64,000 nt of DNA. Source: Sphingobacteriaceae bacterium. Lineage in GTDB: Bacteria > Bacteroidota > Bacteroidia > UBA7662. Below, piece by piece: positions 8,134 to 17,492 of this stretch. The stretch spans positions 1 to 64,000 of the forward strand of contig JAUXNJ010000044.1 of NCBI GenBank assembly GCA_030682795.1. Reading direction: 5' to 3'. The notes under the pieces are model-generated. The model did not search any database. It was given only the letters and a program-made list of their open reading frames with translations, and was not told where the DNA came from. Position 1 is the stretch's first letter. The number at the start of each line of letters is the position of its first letter. The position numbers were made by a program, and so were the translations under genes.

Positions 8134-11100
8134 ATGAAAAAACTTTTACTTGTTTTGTGTATGCTGTTTGTCGCGATAAGCGGGCATGCGCAATTAAATC
8201 TATTCACTTCGCCCCCTTTAACAGGTGGTAATGGAGCTGGCTCTGGAGGAATTACCTTTAATTTACGCGCCAATTCTGCAATTTTGGTGGATAGTATTTT
8301 CGTTGCCTTATCAGGTACCCTAAATGCTCCTACCGAATTAGAAGTTTGGTATTCAACTACTCCAATCAATGGCAATCCGGCTGTAGGTACAAATCCGGCC
8401 TTTGTACAGTTACTTCCTAATCAACCGACAACTGTTGGTCAAGCTGGTACAACTGCGGCAGGTGGTTTTGTATTTTCGCGCATCGCCATGCCAGGTGGAC
8501 CATTGCTCATCCCGGCTGGAAGTGTGTACGGTTTTTATGTAGGCGTACCCACTGGCTCTAACGGCTCACCTGTTTACCAGACTTTTACGGTTGGAAGCGT
8601 GGATACTTTTTTCAATTCATTTGCAACCATTTATACTGGAACGAACGTAGGGTACGGCGGTCCACGCCCAGGGCACGTAAATACACCGCGCCAGTTTGTT
8701 GGCGGGATTTCTTATATCCCTGCCAGTGGTAGAGACGCGCGTTTAGCTGGCTTGATTTCACCAGTCACACTTTCGATTGGTAGCAACACAGTTACCGCAC
8801 GTGTGCAAAATGCAGCTGCTGACCCCATTGCTCAAGTAGATTTTGGATATCAATTTAACAACAATCCGCCGGTGTTAAATCCGGGTGTTGCGGTTTTTCC
8901 AGCCTTGAGTCCTGGTCAAAACTTCGACCATACTTTTGTTGCGCCTATCAATATACCTGCCAATGGTACTTATCAAATTAGAGTATGGGCAACCAATGCC
9001 AATGGTTTAGGAGCTGATAACAATACGGCCAATGATACCTTAACGGTGAACTTGTGTACGGGTTTGTCGGGCGCCTACACCATAGGAGGACCTACGGCTG
9101 ATTACCCAACTGTTCAAGCCGCCGTTGCAGCTTTGAGTCAGTGTGGGGTCACCGGACAAGTAAACTTTTTAATTAATCCAGGTACTTATATTGGCAGTCA
9201 CACCATTCCCAATTTCCCGAATGCGGGAGGTTTTGGAGTTACTTTTGCCAGTGCAACAAGTTTGGCTTCAGATGTAATTTTAATTCACGACACGGCTGCT
9301 GCAACAGCTACCAATCGTACACATTTCACCGTCAATACGAGCACACGTATTTCCTTCCAAAACTTGACCCTCCGTCGTACCATCAACCCAGGTGCCGCAG
9401 GTCAAGGCATTATTGTGTTCTCAAATCCAAGCTCCAGCGGCGAAGTGATTGGTTGTAATGTGATTGAATTGCCACAAACCAACAACACCTTTAATAATGG
9501 TATTATTTACCGCGGCAGCAATGGTTTGTTTATAAACAACACTTTTAATGGCTTTTATTATGCGATTTGGTTGGATGGACCTGCTTCTAATACCTTCGCC
9601 AATACAAACAGTATAATTTCTAATACTTTTGTTAATAACGTGTATCGTTCAGTGTATGCGCTGAACCAAGCCAACGCGGTGGTTGCTAGCAACCAGTTTA
9701 CTAGTTTTGTAGGTACATCAACAGTCGGTGCTGCGGTTTGGACTGCCAATAATATCAATACCGAAATATCTTCAAACAATGTTTCTGGTGCTATGAGTGC
9801 TTACGCGTTCCTCATAGTAAATCCTAATGCTGATACCCTGGTACCTACCAACGCCAACCGCATTTACAACAATGTGATCAATGGCACACAAGCCCCTACT
9901 ATTACGGGTACTACAATGGTCGTGAATCCGATTCATATTACAGGTTCGTTTAGTGCTTCTGTACTTACTCCAATGAACCCACGTGATGCCATTGAGGTAA
10001 AGAACAACACGGTGAGGTATACGCTTACAACCACCAGTGCCTCTACCATTCAAGCAGGATTCTACCTCACAGGAGGTTCAGTAGCTACGCCCTTCTGGTC
10101 GCGTATTGTAGTACGGAACAATCATTTTGAGATAAATCCATTGACTGGTAACCTGCCAACTGCTTTTCGTTTGTTTAGATTGGTGGATCAATCGCAGCTT
10201 GACAGCTTGCAAAGCTCCAATAACAACTTTGTGCTTGGTGGTACAGTGCCTCCGAATATGTTCAGGGTAAATACGCCTGCTTTGGATTTTGCAACGCTCG
10301 CAGCTTGGCGCACAGCGACTGGAAAAGACACCATGAGTTTGAGCTTAACGCCCAATTTCTTGTCATCTAGTTTGCTCGTTCCAACGAATATCGCTTTAGA
10401 TAATAAGGGTATACCTGTCAGCTATATCACATCTGACGTTACTGGTGTAGCTAGAAATGCAACAACACCAGATATTGGTGCTTACGAGTTCACGGGCTCG
10501 CAGTTTGCGCAAATTTCTTTAACTGCCCTTGGTGATACTTTGCCAGTGGCCTCGCGTCCGTTGTTGGTGAATATCCAAGATACGGCTAGCAGCATTACAG
10601 CTGGCACGGCGCGTGTGTTTTATAAAAAGACTTCTCAATCGACCTGGTTAGTAGATAGCTTGCCAACGATAACGGGTAACAATTATGCCTTCACCATCAA
10701 CCATACGGCCTTGGGTGGAGTTGCAGTATTCGACACCATTCAGTATTACGTGGCTGTAAGCAGTGCTTCAGGTACCGTTACAACAGCCCCGTTGGGTGGA
10801 ATAGGTATTCATCTTTCCAATGCTGTTCCACCTCCAAGTTTGTTTAGCTACCTCATTTTAACAAACATATCAGGTACGTACCGCGTGGGTACGAGTGGTC
10901 CGGCTGATTTCGCTAATCTAACAACAGCCGTGAACTTCATCAACAGTGGTTTATTTACAGGTTCAGCTACTTTCTTGCTCATTGATACTTTGTACAGCGC
11001 TGGTGAAACCTTCCCAATGGTAATCAATAATCGTCCTGGTTTGAGCGCCGTAAATACATTAACAATTCGTCCCGACAGTACGCGTTCAAATGTTTTGATT

Positions 11101-14100
11101 CAGGGTACTTTCTCTGGTAGTAATGGATTGATTGTGTTGAATGGCGTTAATCATTTCCACCTCAATGGTGCTAACAGCGCTTCTGGAACCAGCCGCAACT
11201 TGACCATACGTAGCACAAGTGTAGCTGACAACTCCACAGTTATTTTGCTCCGTTCAAGAAACATTGCTCCTGTACGCCATGTAACCATCAGCAACGTAAA
11301 TATTACGGGTGGTTCAAATACGGTAACTTCTACCTTTGGTATTCATGCTACAAATGCAACCATCACGACTTTTGCCCTCGCCGATTCACTTCAGAATTTG
11401 ACCATCAGGAACGTAGCTGTGCGTCGTGCATATTATGGTATTTTCTTACGTGGGGCTACAACAGGCACCAATAATGGAACCTTGATTGAGAATTCTCAGA
11501 TTGGTTCTTCGGATACGTCTCAGTTTGTGATTTTCCGTGGTGTAGATGTTACAAATACCTTTAATCTGCGCATTCGCAATAACCAGGTGTTTAACTTAGT
11601 GTCTACAAGTGCTACCTCTCAGGCAGCCATTGAAGTGGGTACAAGTCCGGGTGCGGTTATCGAACGCAACCGTATTTGGGGCGTGAAAAACCTCAATACT
11701 GGTGGCTGGGGTGCATGGGGTGTAAACGTGCTTTCTGGAGACAGCGTTCGCGTGTTGAACAATGTAATTTATGATTTACGTACGCTCAACTACTCTAATA
11801 CATCAAACACCTTTAACGCCTTTGGTATTCGCATTACGGGTGGTACCAATCACAGGATTCATTACAATAGTGTGTATTTGTATGGTGCCTATACCAATGT
11901 ATCAACCGCTGGGGCAGCAGCAGCAGCATTTGGTATCACGAGTACTTTAGTGACTGGTGATGTACGCAATAACATTTTTGCGATAGACGCATCCTCAACC
12001 AGTACAGGCATTGCCACTTTCATGGCAGTTTGGTTGCCGGCTAGTTACAATTTTGCCAATTTGACCTTGAATAATAATGCTTATCATGTTCCGTCCAATG
12101 CACAAAGCTTTGTGGGTAAACTTGGTACCACGGCAGCATCAGGCAACTATGTTTCGGTGGCAGATTGGAAGGCTATTTCTTCGGTAGGTAATCCTAATAA
12201 TGATGCGGCCTCTGTGCCTCCTACCGGCAATGCTTTGCCTCCATTTACTTCGCTCACCGATTTGACCATTCCAACTGGAACCCTAACGCCTATCGAATCG
12301 GGTGGTGTAGTAATTGCAGCCTTGGGCACACCGAATACTGATTTTAATGGTACAAACCGTCCTGGCGGTACGGGTATTGCACCTGATATGGGAGCCTATG
12401 AATTCGACGGCATAGGTGGTACCGATTTGTTCCCACCGATCATTGATTCCTTTTTGGTAACGCCTCGAAGTAACCAGTGTGTACCTACTAACCGAACCAT
12501 TAGTGTATTTGCGCGCGATAATGCAGGTGGAAGAGGTATTGACACCGTTCGGGTAAATTATACCATTGCAGGTACTGCACAAACGCCTATTGTACTTACA
12601 CGTACGGCGGGTACGGCAATGGCGGGTACTTGGACAGGTACGTTGCCGGCGGCAACTTCAGCCAACGTATTGGTTGCGGCAACTGTAATTGCCCGTGACA
12701 GCAATGCCAACTTCACACAGGTTATTTCTATGGGATCGTTCCGTGATGATTACATTGTGCCAAATGCTGGAAACGATACAACCATTCTGGCTGGTGATAC
12801 AGCCACCTTGCGTGGTACTGGCTCTAGTTTCTTGGGTACTTTGGGTACGGGTACTTTGGTTAACACCACTACCACATATCCAGCAGGCTATGGTAACTGG
12901 TATTGGGGTGCTCGTCAGCAATTCCTCATTTTGGCTTCAGAATTAACTGCGTCGGGCATTGCTCCGGGTGCATTAACTTCCTTGGCTTTTGATGTTGTTA
13001 CACCTTCTGGAACTGCGCTTCAAAACTATACCATCAGCTTAGGTGCTACAACGCAAACTTCCTTAACTGCGTGGGTAACGCCGGTAACACAAGTGTTTAC
13101 AACGCCAAGTTTCTTAGATACGACAGGATGGAATACCCATACCTTCCAAACGCCGTTTAACTGGAATGGTGCAAGTAATATTGTAGTGGAGGTTTGCTTT
13201 AACAATAGCTCTTTTACCAACAATTCAATTACCCGCATGACAGCCACGCCTTTCACTGCGTCGTATTGGTACATTTCGGATGCGGCTGGTGTTTGTGCCA
13301 ATACTCTCAATACAAGTAATAGCGTAAACCGTCCGAACATGCGCATTGGTGGGGGCTATCCTGCTACTTGGACCAATTTGACAACTGGTACTGTAGTGGC
13401 CTCTAACCAAGCAGTAGTGCGAGTAACACCGGTAGTTACTACCAGCTATGCCTTGACTTTAACAGACAACATTTGTAGCAAATCTGATACAGTAACCGTA
13501 TTTGTTACGGCAAACAACATCAGCGACATTGGTATGGAAGCCATTCTTACCCCTGCTCCTACGGCTACGCCACAGCTGAACCAGGCCTATGTGGTGAAAG
13601 CAGTGATTCGCAATCATGGCAACGTACCTGCCACTGGTTTTGACGTGGCATTCCGGGTAAACAATGGTGCTGAATTAAATGCAAACGCTATTTCACGCAC
13701 CATTCAGCCGAATGATACCATTCACCACACCTTTACCCAGTCATGGACTCCAACGAGTGGTGGTGATTTGAGATTATGCGCTTATACCCGTTGGGCGAGT
13801 GATACCAATGCATCAAACGATACTTCATGTGTGCAGTTTACGGCTGTAGGTGTTGAATCGGTAAATCATTTGTTGAGCCGTGTGTATCCAAATCCTGCAG
13901 ATCAGTTCGTTCTGTTTGATTTTGGCACCAATGAAGGTCAAGGTACTTTAGAGTTACGTGACCAGTTGGGTCGTGTAGTTCGTTCGCAGCACATTGACTT
14001 GTCAACCAATGAACGTCATGAGATCCGGACCGATAATTTGGCGGTAGGGGTGTACAACTATCGTTTTATACTCAAAAACCAGGTACAAAACGGCCAAGTG

Positions 14101-14115
14101 ATCATCAGTCGCTAA
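8134..14115 (+). CDS. Giant secreted protein with two beta-helix regions and T9SS sorting domain
   Basis: The 1993-residue exported protein has a signal peptide (1-20, ending GHA-Q) and an N-terminal beta-sandwich region (about 20-300). A first right-handed beta-helix (about 310-780) opens with DYPTVQAAVAAL and closes with PDIGAYEF near residue 780. A second (about 910-1420) opens with ADFANLTTAVNFI and closes with PDMGAYEF. These closing motifs match the choice-of-anchor Q type. Fibronectin/CARDB-like domains follow (about 1425-1910), then a T9SS type A domain beginning RVYPNPADQF. No catalytic motif is visible, so it is probably a polysaccharide-binding or adhesive surface protein; a polysaccharide lyase cannot be excluded. 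Thr, Asn and Ser are very abundant. Confidence 0.8.
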   Translation: MKKLLLVLCMLFVAISGHAQLNLFTSPPLTGGNGAGSGGITFNLRANSAILVDSIFVALSGTLNAPTELEVWYSTTPINGNPAVGTNPAFVQLLPNQPTTVGQAGTTAAGGFVFSRIAMPGGPLLIPAGSVYGFYVGVPTGSNGSPVYQTFTVGSVDTFFNSFATIYTGTNVGYGGPRPGHVNTPRQFVGGISYIPASGRDARLAGLISPVTLSIGSNTVTARVQNAAADPIAQVDFGYQFNNNPPVLNPGVAVFPALSPGQNFDHTFVAPINIPANGTYQIRVWATNANGLGADNNTANDTLTVNLCTGLSGAYTIGGPTADYPTVQAAVAALSQCGVTGQVNFLINPGTYIGSHTIPNFPNAGGFGVTFASATSLASDVILIHDTAAATATNRTHFTVNTSTRISFQNLTLRRTINPGAAGQGIIVFSNPSSSGEVIGCNVIELPQTNNTFNNGIIYRGSNGLFINNTFNGFYYAIWLDGPASNTFANTNSIISNTFVNNVYRSVYALNQANAVVASNQFTSFVGTSTVGAAVWTANNINTEISSNNVSGAMSAYAFLIVNPNADTLVPTNANRIYNNVINGTQAPTITGTTMVVNPIHITGSFSASVLTPMNPRDAIEVKNNTVRYTLTTTSASTIQAGFYLTGGSVATPFWSRIVVRNNHFEINPLTGNLPTAFRLFRLVDQSQLDSLQSSNNNFVLGGTVPPNMFRVNTPALDFATLAAWRTATGKDTMSLSLTPNFLSSSLLVPTNIALDNKGIPVSYITSDVTGVARNATTPDIGAYEFTGSQFAQISLTALGDTLPVASRPLLVNIQDTASSITAGTARVFYKKTSQSTWLVDSLPTITGNNYAFTINHTALGGVAVFDTIQYYVAVSSASGTVTTAPLGGIGIHLSNAVPPPSLFSYLILTNISGTYRVGTSGPADFANLTTAVNFINSGLFTGSATFLLIDTLYSAGETFPMVINNRPGLSAVNTLTIRPDSTRSNVLIQGTFSGSNGLIVLNGVNHFHLNGANSASGTSRNLTIRSTSVADNSTVILLRSRNIAPVRHVTISNVNITGGSNTVTSTFGIHATNATITTFALADSLQNLTIRNVAVRRAYYGIFLRGATTGTNNGTLIENSQIGSSDTSQFVIFRGVDVTNTFNLRIRNNQVFNLVSTSATSQAAIEVGTSPGAVIERNRIWGVKNLNTGGWGAWGVNVLSGDSVRVLNNVIYDLRTLNYSNTSNTFNAFGIRITGGTNHRIHYNSVYLYGAYTNVSTAGAAAAAFGITSTLVTGDVRNNIFAIDASSTSTGIATFMAVWLPASYNFANLTLNNNAYHVPSNAQSFVGKLGTTAASGNYVSVADWKAISSVGNPNNDAASVPPTGNALPPFTSLTDLTIPTGTLTPIESGGVVIAALGTPNTDFNGTNRPGGTGIAPDMGAYEFDGIGGTDLFPPIIDSFLVTPRSNQCVPTNRTISVFARDNAGGRGIDTVRVNYTIAGTAQTPIVLTRTAGTAMAGTWTGTLPAATSANVLVAATVIARDSNANFTQVISMGSFRDDYIVPNAGNDTTILAGDTATLRGTGSSFLGTLGTGTLVNTTTTYPAGYGNWYWGARQQFLILASELTASGIAPGALTSLAFDVVTPSGTALQNYTISLGATTQTSLTAWVTPVTQVFTTPSFLDTTGWNTHTFQTPFNWNGASNIVVEVCFNNSSFTNNSITRMTATPFTASYWYISDAAGVCANTLNTSNSVNRPNMRIGGGYPATWTNLTTGTVVASNQAVVRVTPVVTTSYALTLTDNICSKSDTVTVFVTANNISDIGMEAILTPAPTATPQLNQAYVVKAVIRNHGNVPATGFDVAFRVNNGAELNANAISRTIQPNDTIHHTFTQSWTPTSGGDLRLCAYTRWASDTNASNDTSCVQFTAVGVESVNHLLSRVYPNPADQFVLFDFGTNEGQGTLELRDQLGRVVRSQHIDLSTNERHEIRTDNLAVGVYNYRFILKNQVQNGQVIISR

Positions 14116-14140
14116 TTCGTTTCGAGTTTTACTTAATTCA

Positions 14141-14178
14141 AATGGGGTTGGGCCGGTAAGGTGCCAGCCCCATTTTGT
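14141..14178 (+). terminator. Hairpin terminator after the beta-helix gene
   Basis: AATGGGG pairs with CCCCATT around an inner GGN/CCA-rich stem and is followed by TTTGTTT. It lies 26 bases after the stop codon. Confidence 0.65.
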
Positions 14179-14258
14179 TTAATCCCCATTTTGGTTTGCG
14201 GGCCTGTTTGTATGGGTTCATGCTAGAGTGTTAACCATGGAATTAGTTTTTTTCTTGC

Positions 14259-14292
14259 TTTGCAGTCTGCATTCGAATTAATCTTATCTTTC
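14259..14292 (+). promoter_or_regulatory. Candidate Bacteroidota promoter for the M43 protease gene
   Basis: TTTG (14259-14262) and TATCTTTC (14285-14292) resemble the -33 TTTG and -7 TAnnTTTG elements. They are 22 bases apart and about 60 bases upstream of the start codon. Confidence 0.35.
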
Positions 14293-14350
14293 CTTTTCAT
14301 TTTTTAGGGCTTGGCGCTTTCAGGCCGATAAGAAATATTAATCGATTTAA

Positions 14351-16975
14351 ATGAAGCAGTTTTTTAACATTCTGATTTTGGTAATTGGTATTTTACCAGC
14401 ACATGCACAACAGGTTGTTCGTTGTTACACAACTGAAATGCAGGAGCAATTGCGTCAGCAGGGACAATGGCCTGAATCCGATGTGCAATTTGAGCGCTGG
14501 ATAGCCGAACGCATTGCATTGATGCAGGTACAAGGGGGCGTGGAGTCGGAATATGTGCTACCAGTAGTGGTGCACATTATTTATCAAAATGAAAATAACC
14601 CTTGGAATATTAGTAATGCACAGGTACTTTCTCAAATGCAGGTTTTAAATGAGGATTTTTTACGAACCAATCCTGATACTGTAAATACCCCGCCGGCTTT
14701 TTTACCCGCGGCAGTAAATACCTCGATAAGTTTCTGTTTGGCGCAACGCGACCCGCAGGGAAATCCTACTACAGGCATCATTCGTCACGCTTTCCCGAAT
14801 ACGACGGCCTGGAGCACCAATGCTTTTAACAGTACTGTAAAACCAGCTACCATTTGGGACCCAACGAGGTACCTTAACGTATGGATTGCGAATTTAAGTG
14901 GTGGCGTATTGGGCTATGCGCAATTCCCTACAGGTTCGGGTTTGCCAGGATTGAGTGGCGGCACGAATGCCAATACAGATGGCATCGTTCTTTTGTATAC
15001 GTCGGTAGGTAGGCCACCCTTCAATCCGTTCCCAGGTGTATACAATCGCGGACGTACTGCGACGCATGAAGTTGGACATTATTTAGGACTACGACATATT
15101 TGGGGAGATGGGGGTTGTAGTGTAGATGATTTTTGTGCGGATACACCTCCATCGGATGCAGCCAATTTTGGTTGTCCGGTTACACATGTTTCTTGCGGGA
15201 ATGTAGACATGGTGCAGAATTATATGGATTATACGGACGATGCCTGTATGAATATTTTTACTGCCGACCAAAGAACCCGCATGATAGCGGTGATGCAAAA
15301 TAGTCCGAGACGCCTGACACTGCCAACATCCTTGAGTTGTTTGCCACCTGTGCAACGACCCATGGCAGGCTTTTTACAGACCGCTGACACCATATGCACA
15401 GGCGGCCTGGTAAGCTTCACCGACCTGAGTACAAATCAGCCAAGTGCGTGGTTATGGACTTTTGTAGGAGGCACGCCGGCAACAGCCACCACTGCAAATC
15501 CAAGCAATATAAGGTATGATAGTTCGGGTGTTTTTAAAGTAACGCTTATTACAACCAATACAGCCGGAAGCGATACTTTAGAAAGGCAATTTGCGGTGGT
15601 GGTGCAGCCTGCCCTAAACGCTGTATTGGATAGTTTAGCCCCAATATGTGTGAACCAAGCTCCGCGCATACTTACATCTGGTTTACCAAGGGGAGGTGTT
15701 TACAGCGGACCAGGAGTGGTTAGTGATAGCGTATTTAATCCTGCTGCAGCCGGTGTAGGTACCCATGCCATCATATATACTTTACCAGGTTGCGGCAGCA
15801 GTGATACGGCCAGTATAACCGTGTTTCAGGCGCCAGCGCCCGACTTACAGTTGGCAACGCAAAGCTTTTGTGTAAACGATAGCGCGGTGCTTTTACAAGC
15901 TACGCCTCCAGGAGGTGTTTTGAGCGGAGCTGGTGTATCGGGCAATACTTTTTCTCCGGCCCAGGCTGGTGCAGGCACGCACGCCTTGGTTTATAGTCTC
16001 AGCAATGCCGTAGGTTGCGTGAGTACCGACACAATTGTAGTGGTGGTGAATGCTTTGCCTCAAGTTAATTTGCCAATTTTGGTACCGGTTTGTGTGGCTA
16101 CACCCTTTGTGGTATTGCCCCCTGCTACACCAGCTGGTGGAAGCTGGGCAGGCCCCGGTGTTTCTAATGATACCTTGTATCCTGCTTTGGCAGGTAGTGG
16201 CCTCGTTTCTTTAACCTACACTACGCCAGCTGCGGCACAAACAGGTTGTGTAAACAGGGCCATAGCAACAATCAATATTAGTCCAGTACCTGTGTTAAGT
16301 TTTACACCGGTAGCCCCATTATGTGTGAGGGGCAATAATTTATTGCTCAACCAAGCCAATATTGGAGGGGGTAATTATAGTGGACCTGGTGTGACTTTTG
16401 GAATTTTTAGTCCTGCGCAAGCCGGTGTAGGCACCCATACCATTCAATTTACGGGGAACAGTGGGGGTTGTTCGGTGGCTGGAAGTTATACGGTACAAGT
16501 GTTTGCAGCGCCCGCGGCTGAAATTGAAAATGGAATGAATGATAGTTTACGGTCAAGAAATATGGCCGATAGTTATCGATGGTATTTAGATGGGCAATTG
16601 CTTGTTAATGAAACCAGTCGCAGTCTTCGGCCACAAACGAGTGGGGTGTACAGCCTTGAGCTGGAGGAAAATAGCTGTGCTTCGTTTCGCAGTAGTGATT
16701 TTGCTTACTTTATGACCTCGGTTCAAGAGGGAAGTACTACAACTTTCAGCGTATATCCGAATCCCTCAAGCGGGTTGTATGTATTTGAGACGCGTCAGGC
16801 AGTTGATAGGATGTATGATTTGCAGATCACCGATCTTCAGGGTCGTGTGTTGCAACAGGTCAGCAGCAGTGCAGCCCAGTTTGAAATAGACTTACGTGGC
16901 GTTTCTGCGGGTGTGTATTTACTGCGTTATAGCAGTGGCGCAAACGTAAGTTGGATGCGCTTGGTGAAGCACTAA
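14351..16975 (+). CDS. Secreted M43 (pappalysin-like) metalloprotease with T9SS sorting domain
   Basis: The 874-residue exported zinc protease has a signal peptide (1-20, ending AHA-Q). Its M43 catalytic domain (about 70-330) carries the zinc motif HEVGHYLGLRH (H239, E240, H243, H249) and the Met-turn region NYMDYTDDACM, both typical of M43B enzymes. A PKD domain follows (about 335-420), then four copies of a ~70-residue module built around YSGPGV and AGVGTH (about 425-720). The same module occurs in the S8 protease upstream. The T9SS type A domain starts VYPNPSSGL near residue 795. The stop is only 5 bases from the stop of a decayed, convergent dxs tail. Confidence 0.9.
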   Translation: MKQFFNILILVIGILPAHAQQVVRCYTTEMQEQLRQQGQWPESDVQFERWIAERIALMQVQGGVESEYVLPVVVHIIYQNENNPWNISNAQVLSQMQVLNEDFLRTNPDTVNTPPAFLPAAVNTSISFCLAQRDPQGNPTTGIIRHAFPNTTAWSTNAFNSTVKPATIWDPTRYLNVWIANLSGGVLGYAQFPTGSGLPGLSGGTNANTDGIVLLYTSVGRPPFNPFPGVYNRGRTATHEVGHYLGLRHIWGDGGCSVDDFCADTPPSDAANFGCPVTHVSCGNVDMVQNYMDYTDDACMNIFTADQRTRMIAVMQNSPRRLTLPTSLSCLPPVQRPMAGFLQTADTICTGGLVSFTDLSTNQPSAWLWTFVGGTPATATTANPSNIRYDSSGVFKVTLITTNTAGSDTLERQFAVVVQPALNAVLDSLAPICVNQAPRILTSGLPRGGVYSGPGVVSDSVFNPAAAGVGTHAIIYTLPGCGSSDTASITVFQAPAPDLQLATQSFCVNDSAVLLQATPPGGVLSGAGVSGNTFSPAQAGAGTHALVYSLSNAVGCVSTDTIVVVVNALPQVNLPILVPVCVATPFVVLPPATPAGGSWAGPGVSNDTLYPALAGSGLVSLTYTTPAAAQTGCVNRAIATINISPVPVLSFTPVAPLCVRGNNLLLNQANIGGGNYSGPGVTFGIFSPAQAGVGTHTIQFTGNSGGCSVAGSYTVQVFAAPAAEIENGMNDSLRSRNMADSYRWYLDGQLLVNETSRSLRPQTSGVYSLELEENSCASFRSSDFAYFMTSVQEGSTTTFSVYPNPSSGLYVFETRQAVDRMYDLQITDLQGRVLQQVSSSAAQFEIDLRGVSAGVYLLRYSSGANVSWMRLVKH

Positions 16976-16980
16976 AGCGG

Positions 16981-17095
16981 CTAGCTAAGTACTGCTTTCG
17001 TAATTCCCGCCACATCCAATCCGCAAAAGCGATACAGCTCTTCGGGGACGTTGGGGCTATGTAGGCATTGCTATGCCGCGAGCCCGAGGCTTGGT
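16981..17095 (-). pseudogene. Decayed 3' tail of a second dxs copy
   Basis: Read on the minus strand, the segment encodes PEELYRFCGLDVAG followed by ITKAVLS and a TAG stop (16981-16983). The intact dxs ends with the same PEELYRFCGLDVAG, then IKMALQG. Bases 17003-17047 match the intact dxs (23981-24025) perfectly over 45 bases. Upstream of that core (17048 to about 17095) similarity to dxs is weaker, with small indels, and an in-frame TAG appears at 17071-17073. It is therefore a fragment rather than a gene. It forms the left edge of the six-gene operon region. Confidence 0.75.
17003..17047 (-). repeat. 45-bp direct repeat, left copy (dxs 3' end)
   Basis: The sequence is identical over 45 bases and in the same orientation to 23981-24025 inside dxs. 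The two copies bracket the operon at 17247-23853, with a start-to-start distance of 6,978 bases. The arrangement resembles the core repeats left when a DNA segment integrates into a gene's 3' end. Confidence 0.9.
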
Positions 17096-17156
17096 CTGAA
17101 AAGCGTTTTGGATGCGTCAGGATTTTGCGATTTGATTTTTTAACTTTTTTTTACAA

Positions 17157-17191
17157 TTGGGCTTTTAAGCCCTTGCTTTCTTGTATATTCG
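17157..17191 (+). promoter_or_regulatory. Candidate promoter and palindrome upstream of the six-gene operon
   Basis: TTG (17157-17159) and TATATTCG (17184-17191) resemble -33 and -7 elements. Between them, GGGCTT-TT-AAGCCC (17159-17172) is a compact palindrome that could be an operator. The start codon of the first gene is 55 bases downstream. Confidence 0.35.
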
Positions 17192-17246
17192 TTCTCTTAA
17201 TGTATTTATTTCTCCTAAAGCACGGTTGGTTAATTTTTTTTTTCCC

Positions 17247-17492
17247 ATGAAAATCAAACAGAATTTGGCAATGAGCGATACCGGGTTTTTGTTCAACCCC
17301 GGTAATGGCGACTCCTTTTCAGTAAATCCTATTGGTCTTGAAATCATACAACTGATAAAAAGTGGTCAGGATGCAGCAGCCATCAAAGGCACTTTGCTCG
17401 AGGCCTATGCAATTGATAGCGATACGCTGGAAAAGGACATTTATGATTTTTTGAATACGCTGCGCCGTCATAAGTTAGTTCATGAAGCGTGA
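17247..17492 (+). CDS. PqqD-like small protein
   Basis: The 81-residue protein matches PqqD-type folds in pattern. An N-terminal strand pair contains F-L-F-N-P-G-N-G-D-S-F-S-V-N-P-I-G-L-E-I-I, followed by helices ending in an acidic, amphipathic C-terminal segment (D-I-Y-D-F-L-N-T-L). PqqD proteins hold a peptide substrate and present it to a modifying enzyme. No radical SAM gene is nearby, so the partner here is more likely the ATP-grasp enzyme encoded next, whose start overlaps by 11 bases. I chose the ATG at 17247 because upstream codons in this frame add only a poly-Phe-like stretch before the conserved part. It is the first gene of the six-gene operon. Confidence 0.7.
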   Translation: MKIKQNLAMSDTGFLFNPGNGDSFSVNPIGLEIIQLIKSGQDAAAIKGTLLEAYAIDSDTLEKDIYDFLNTLRRHKLVHEA

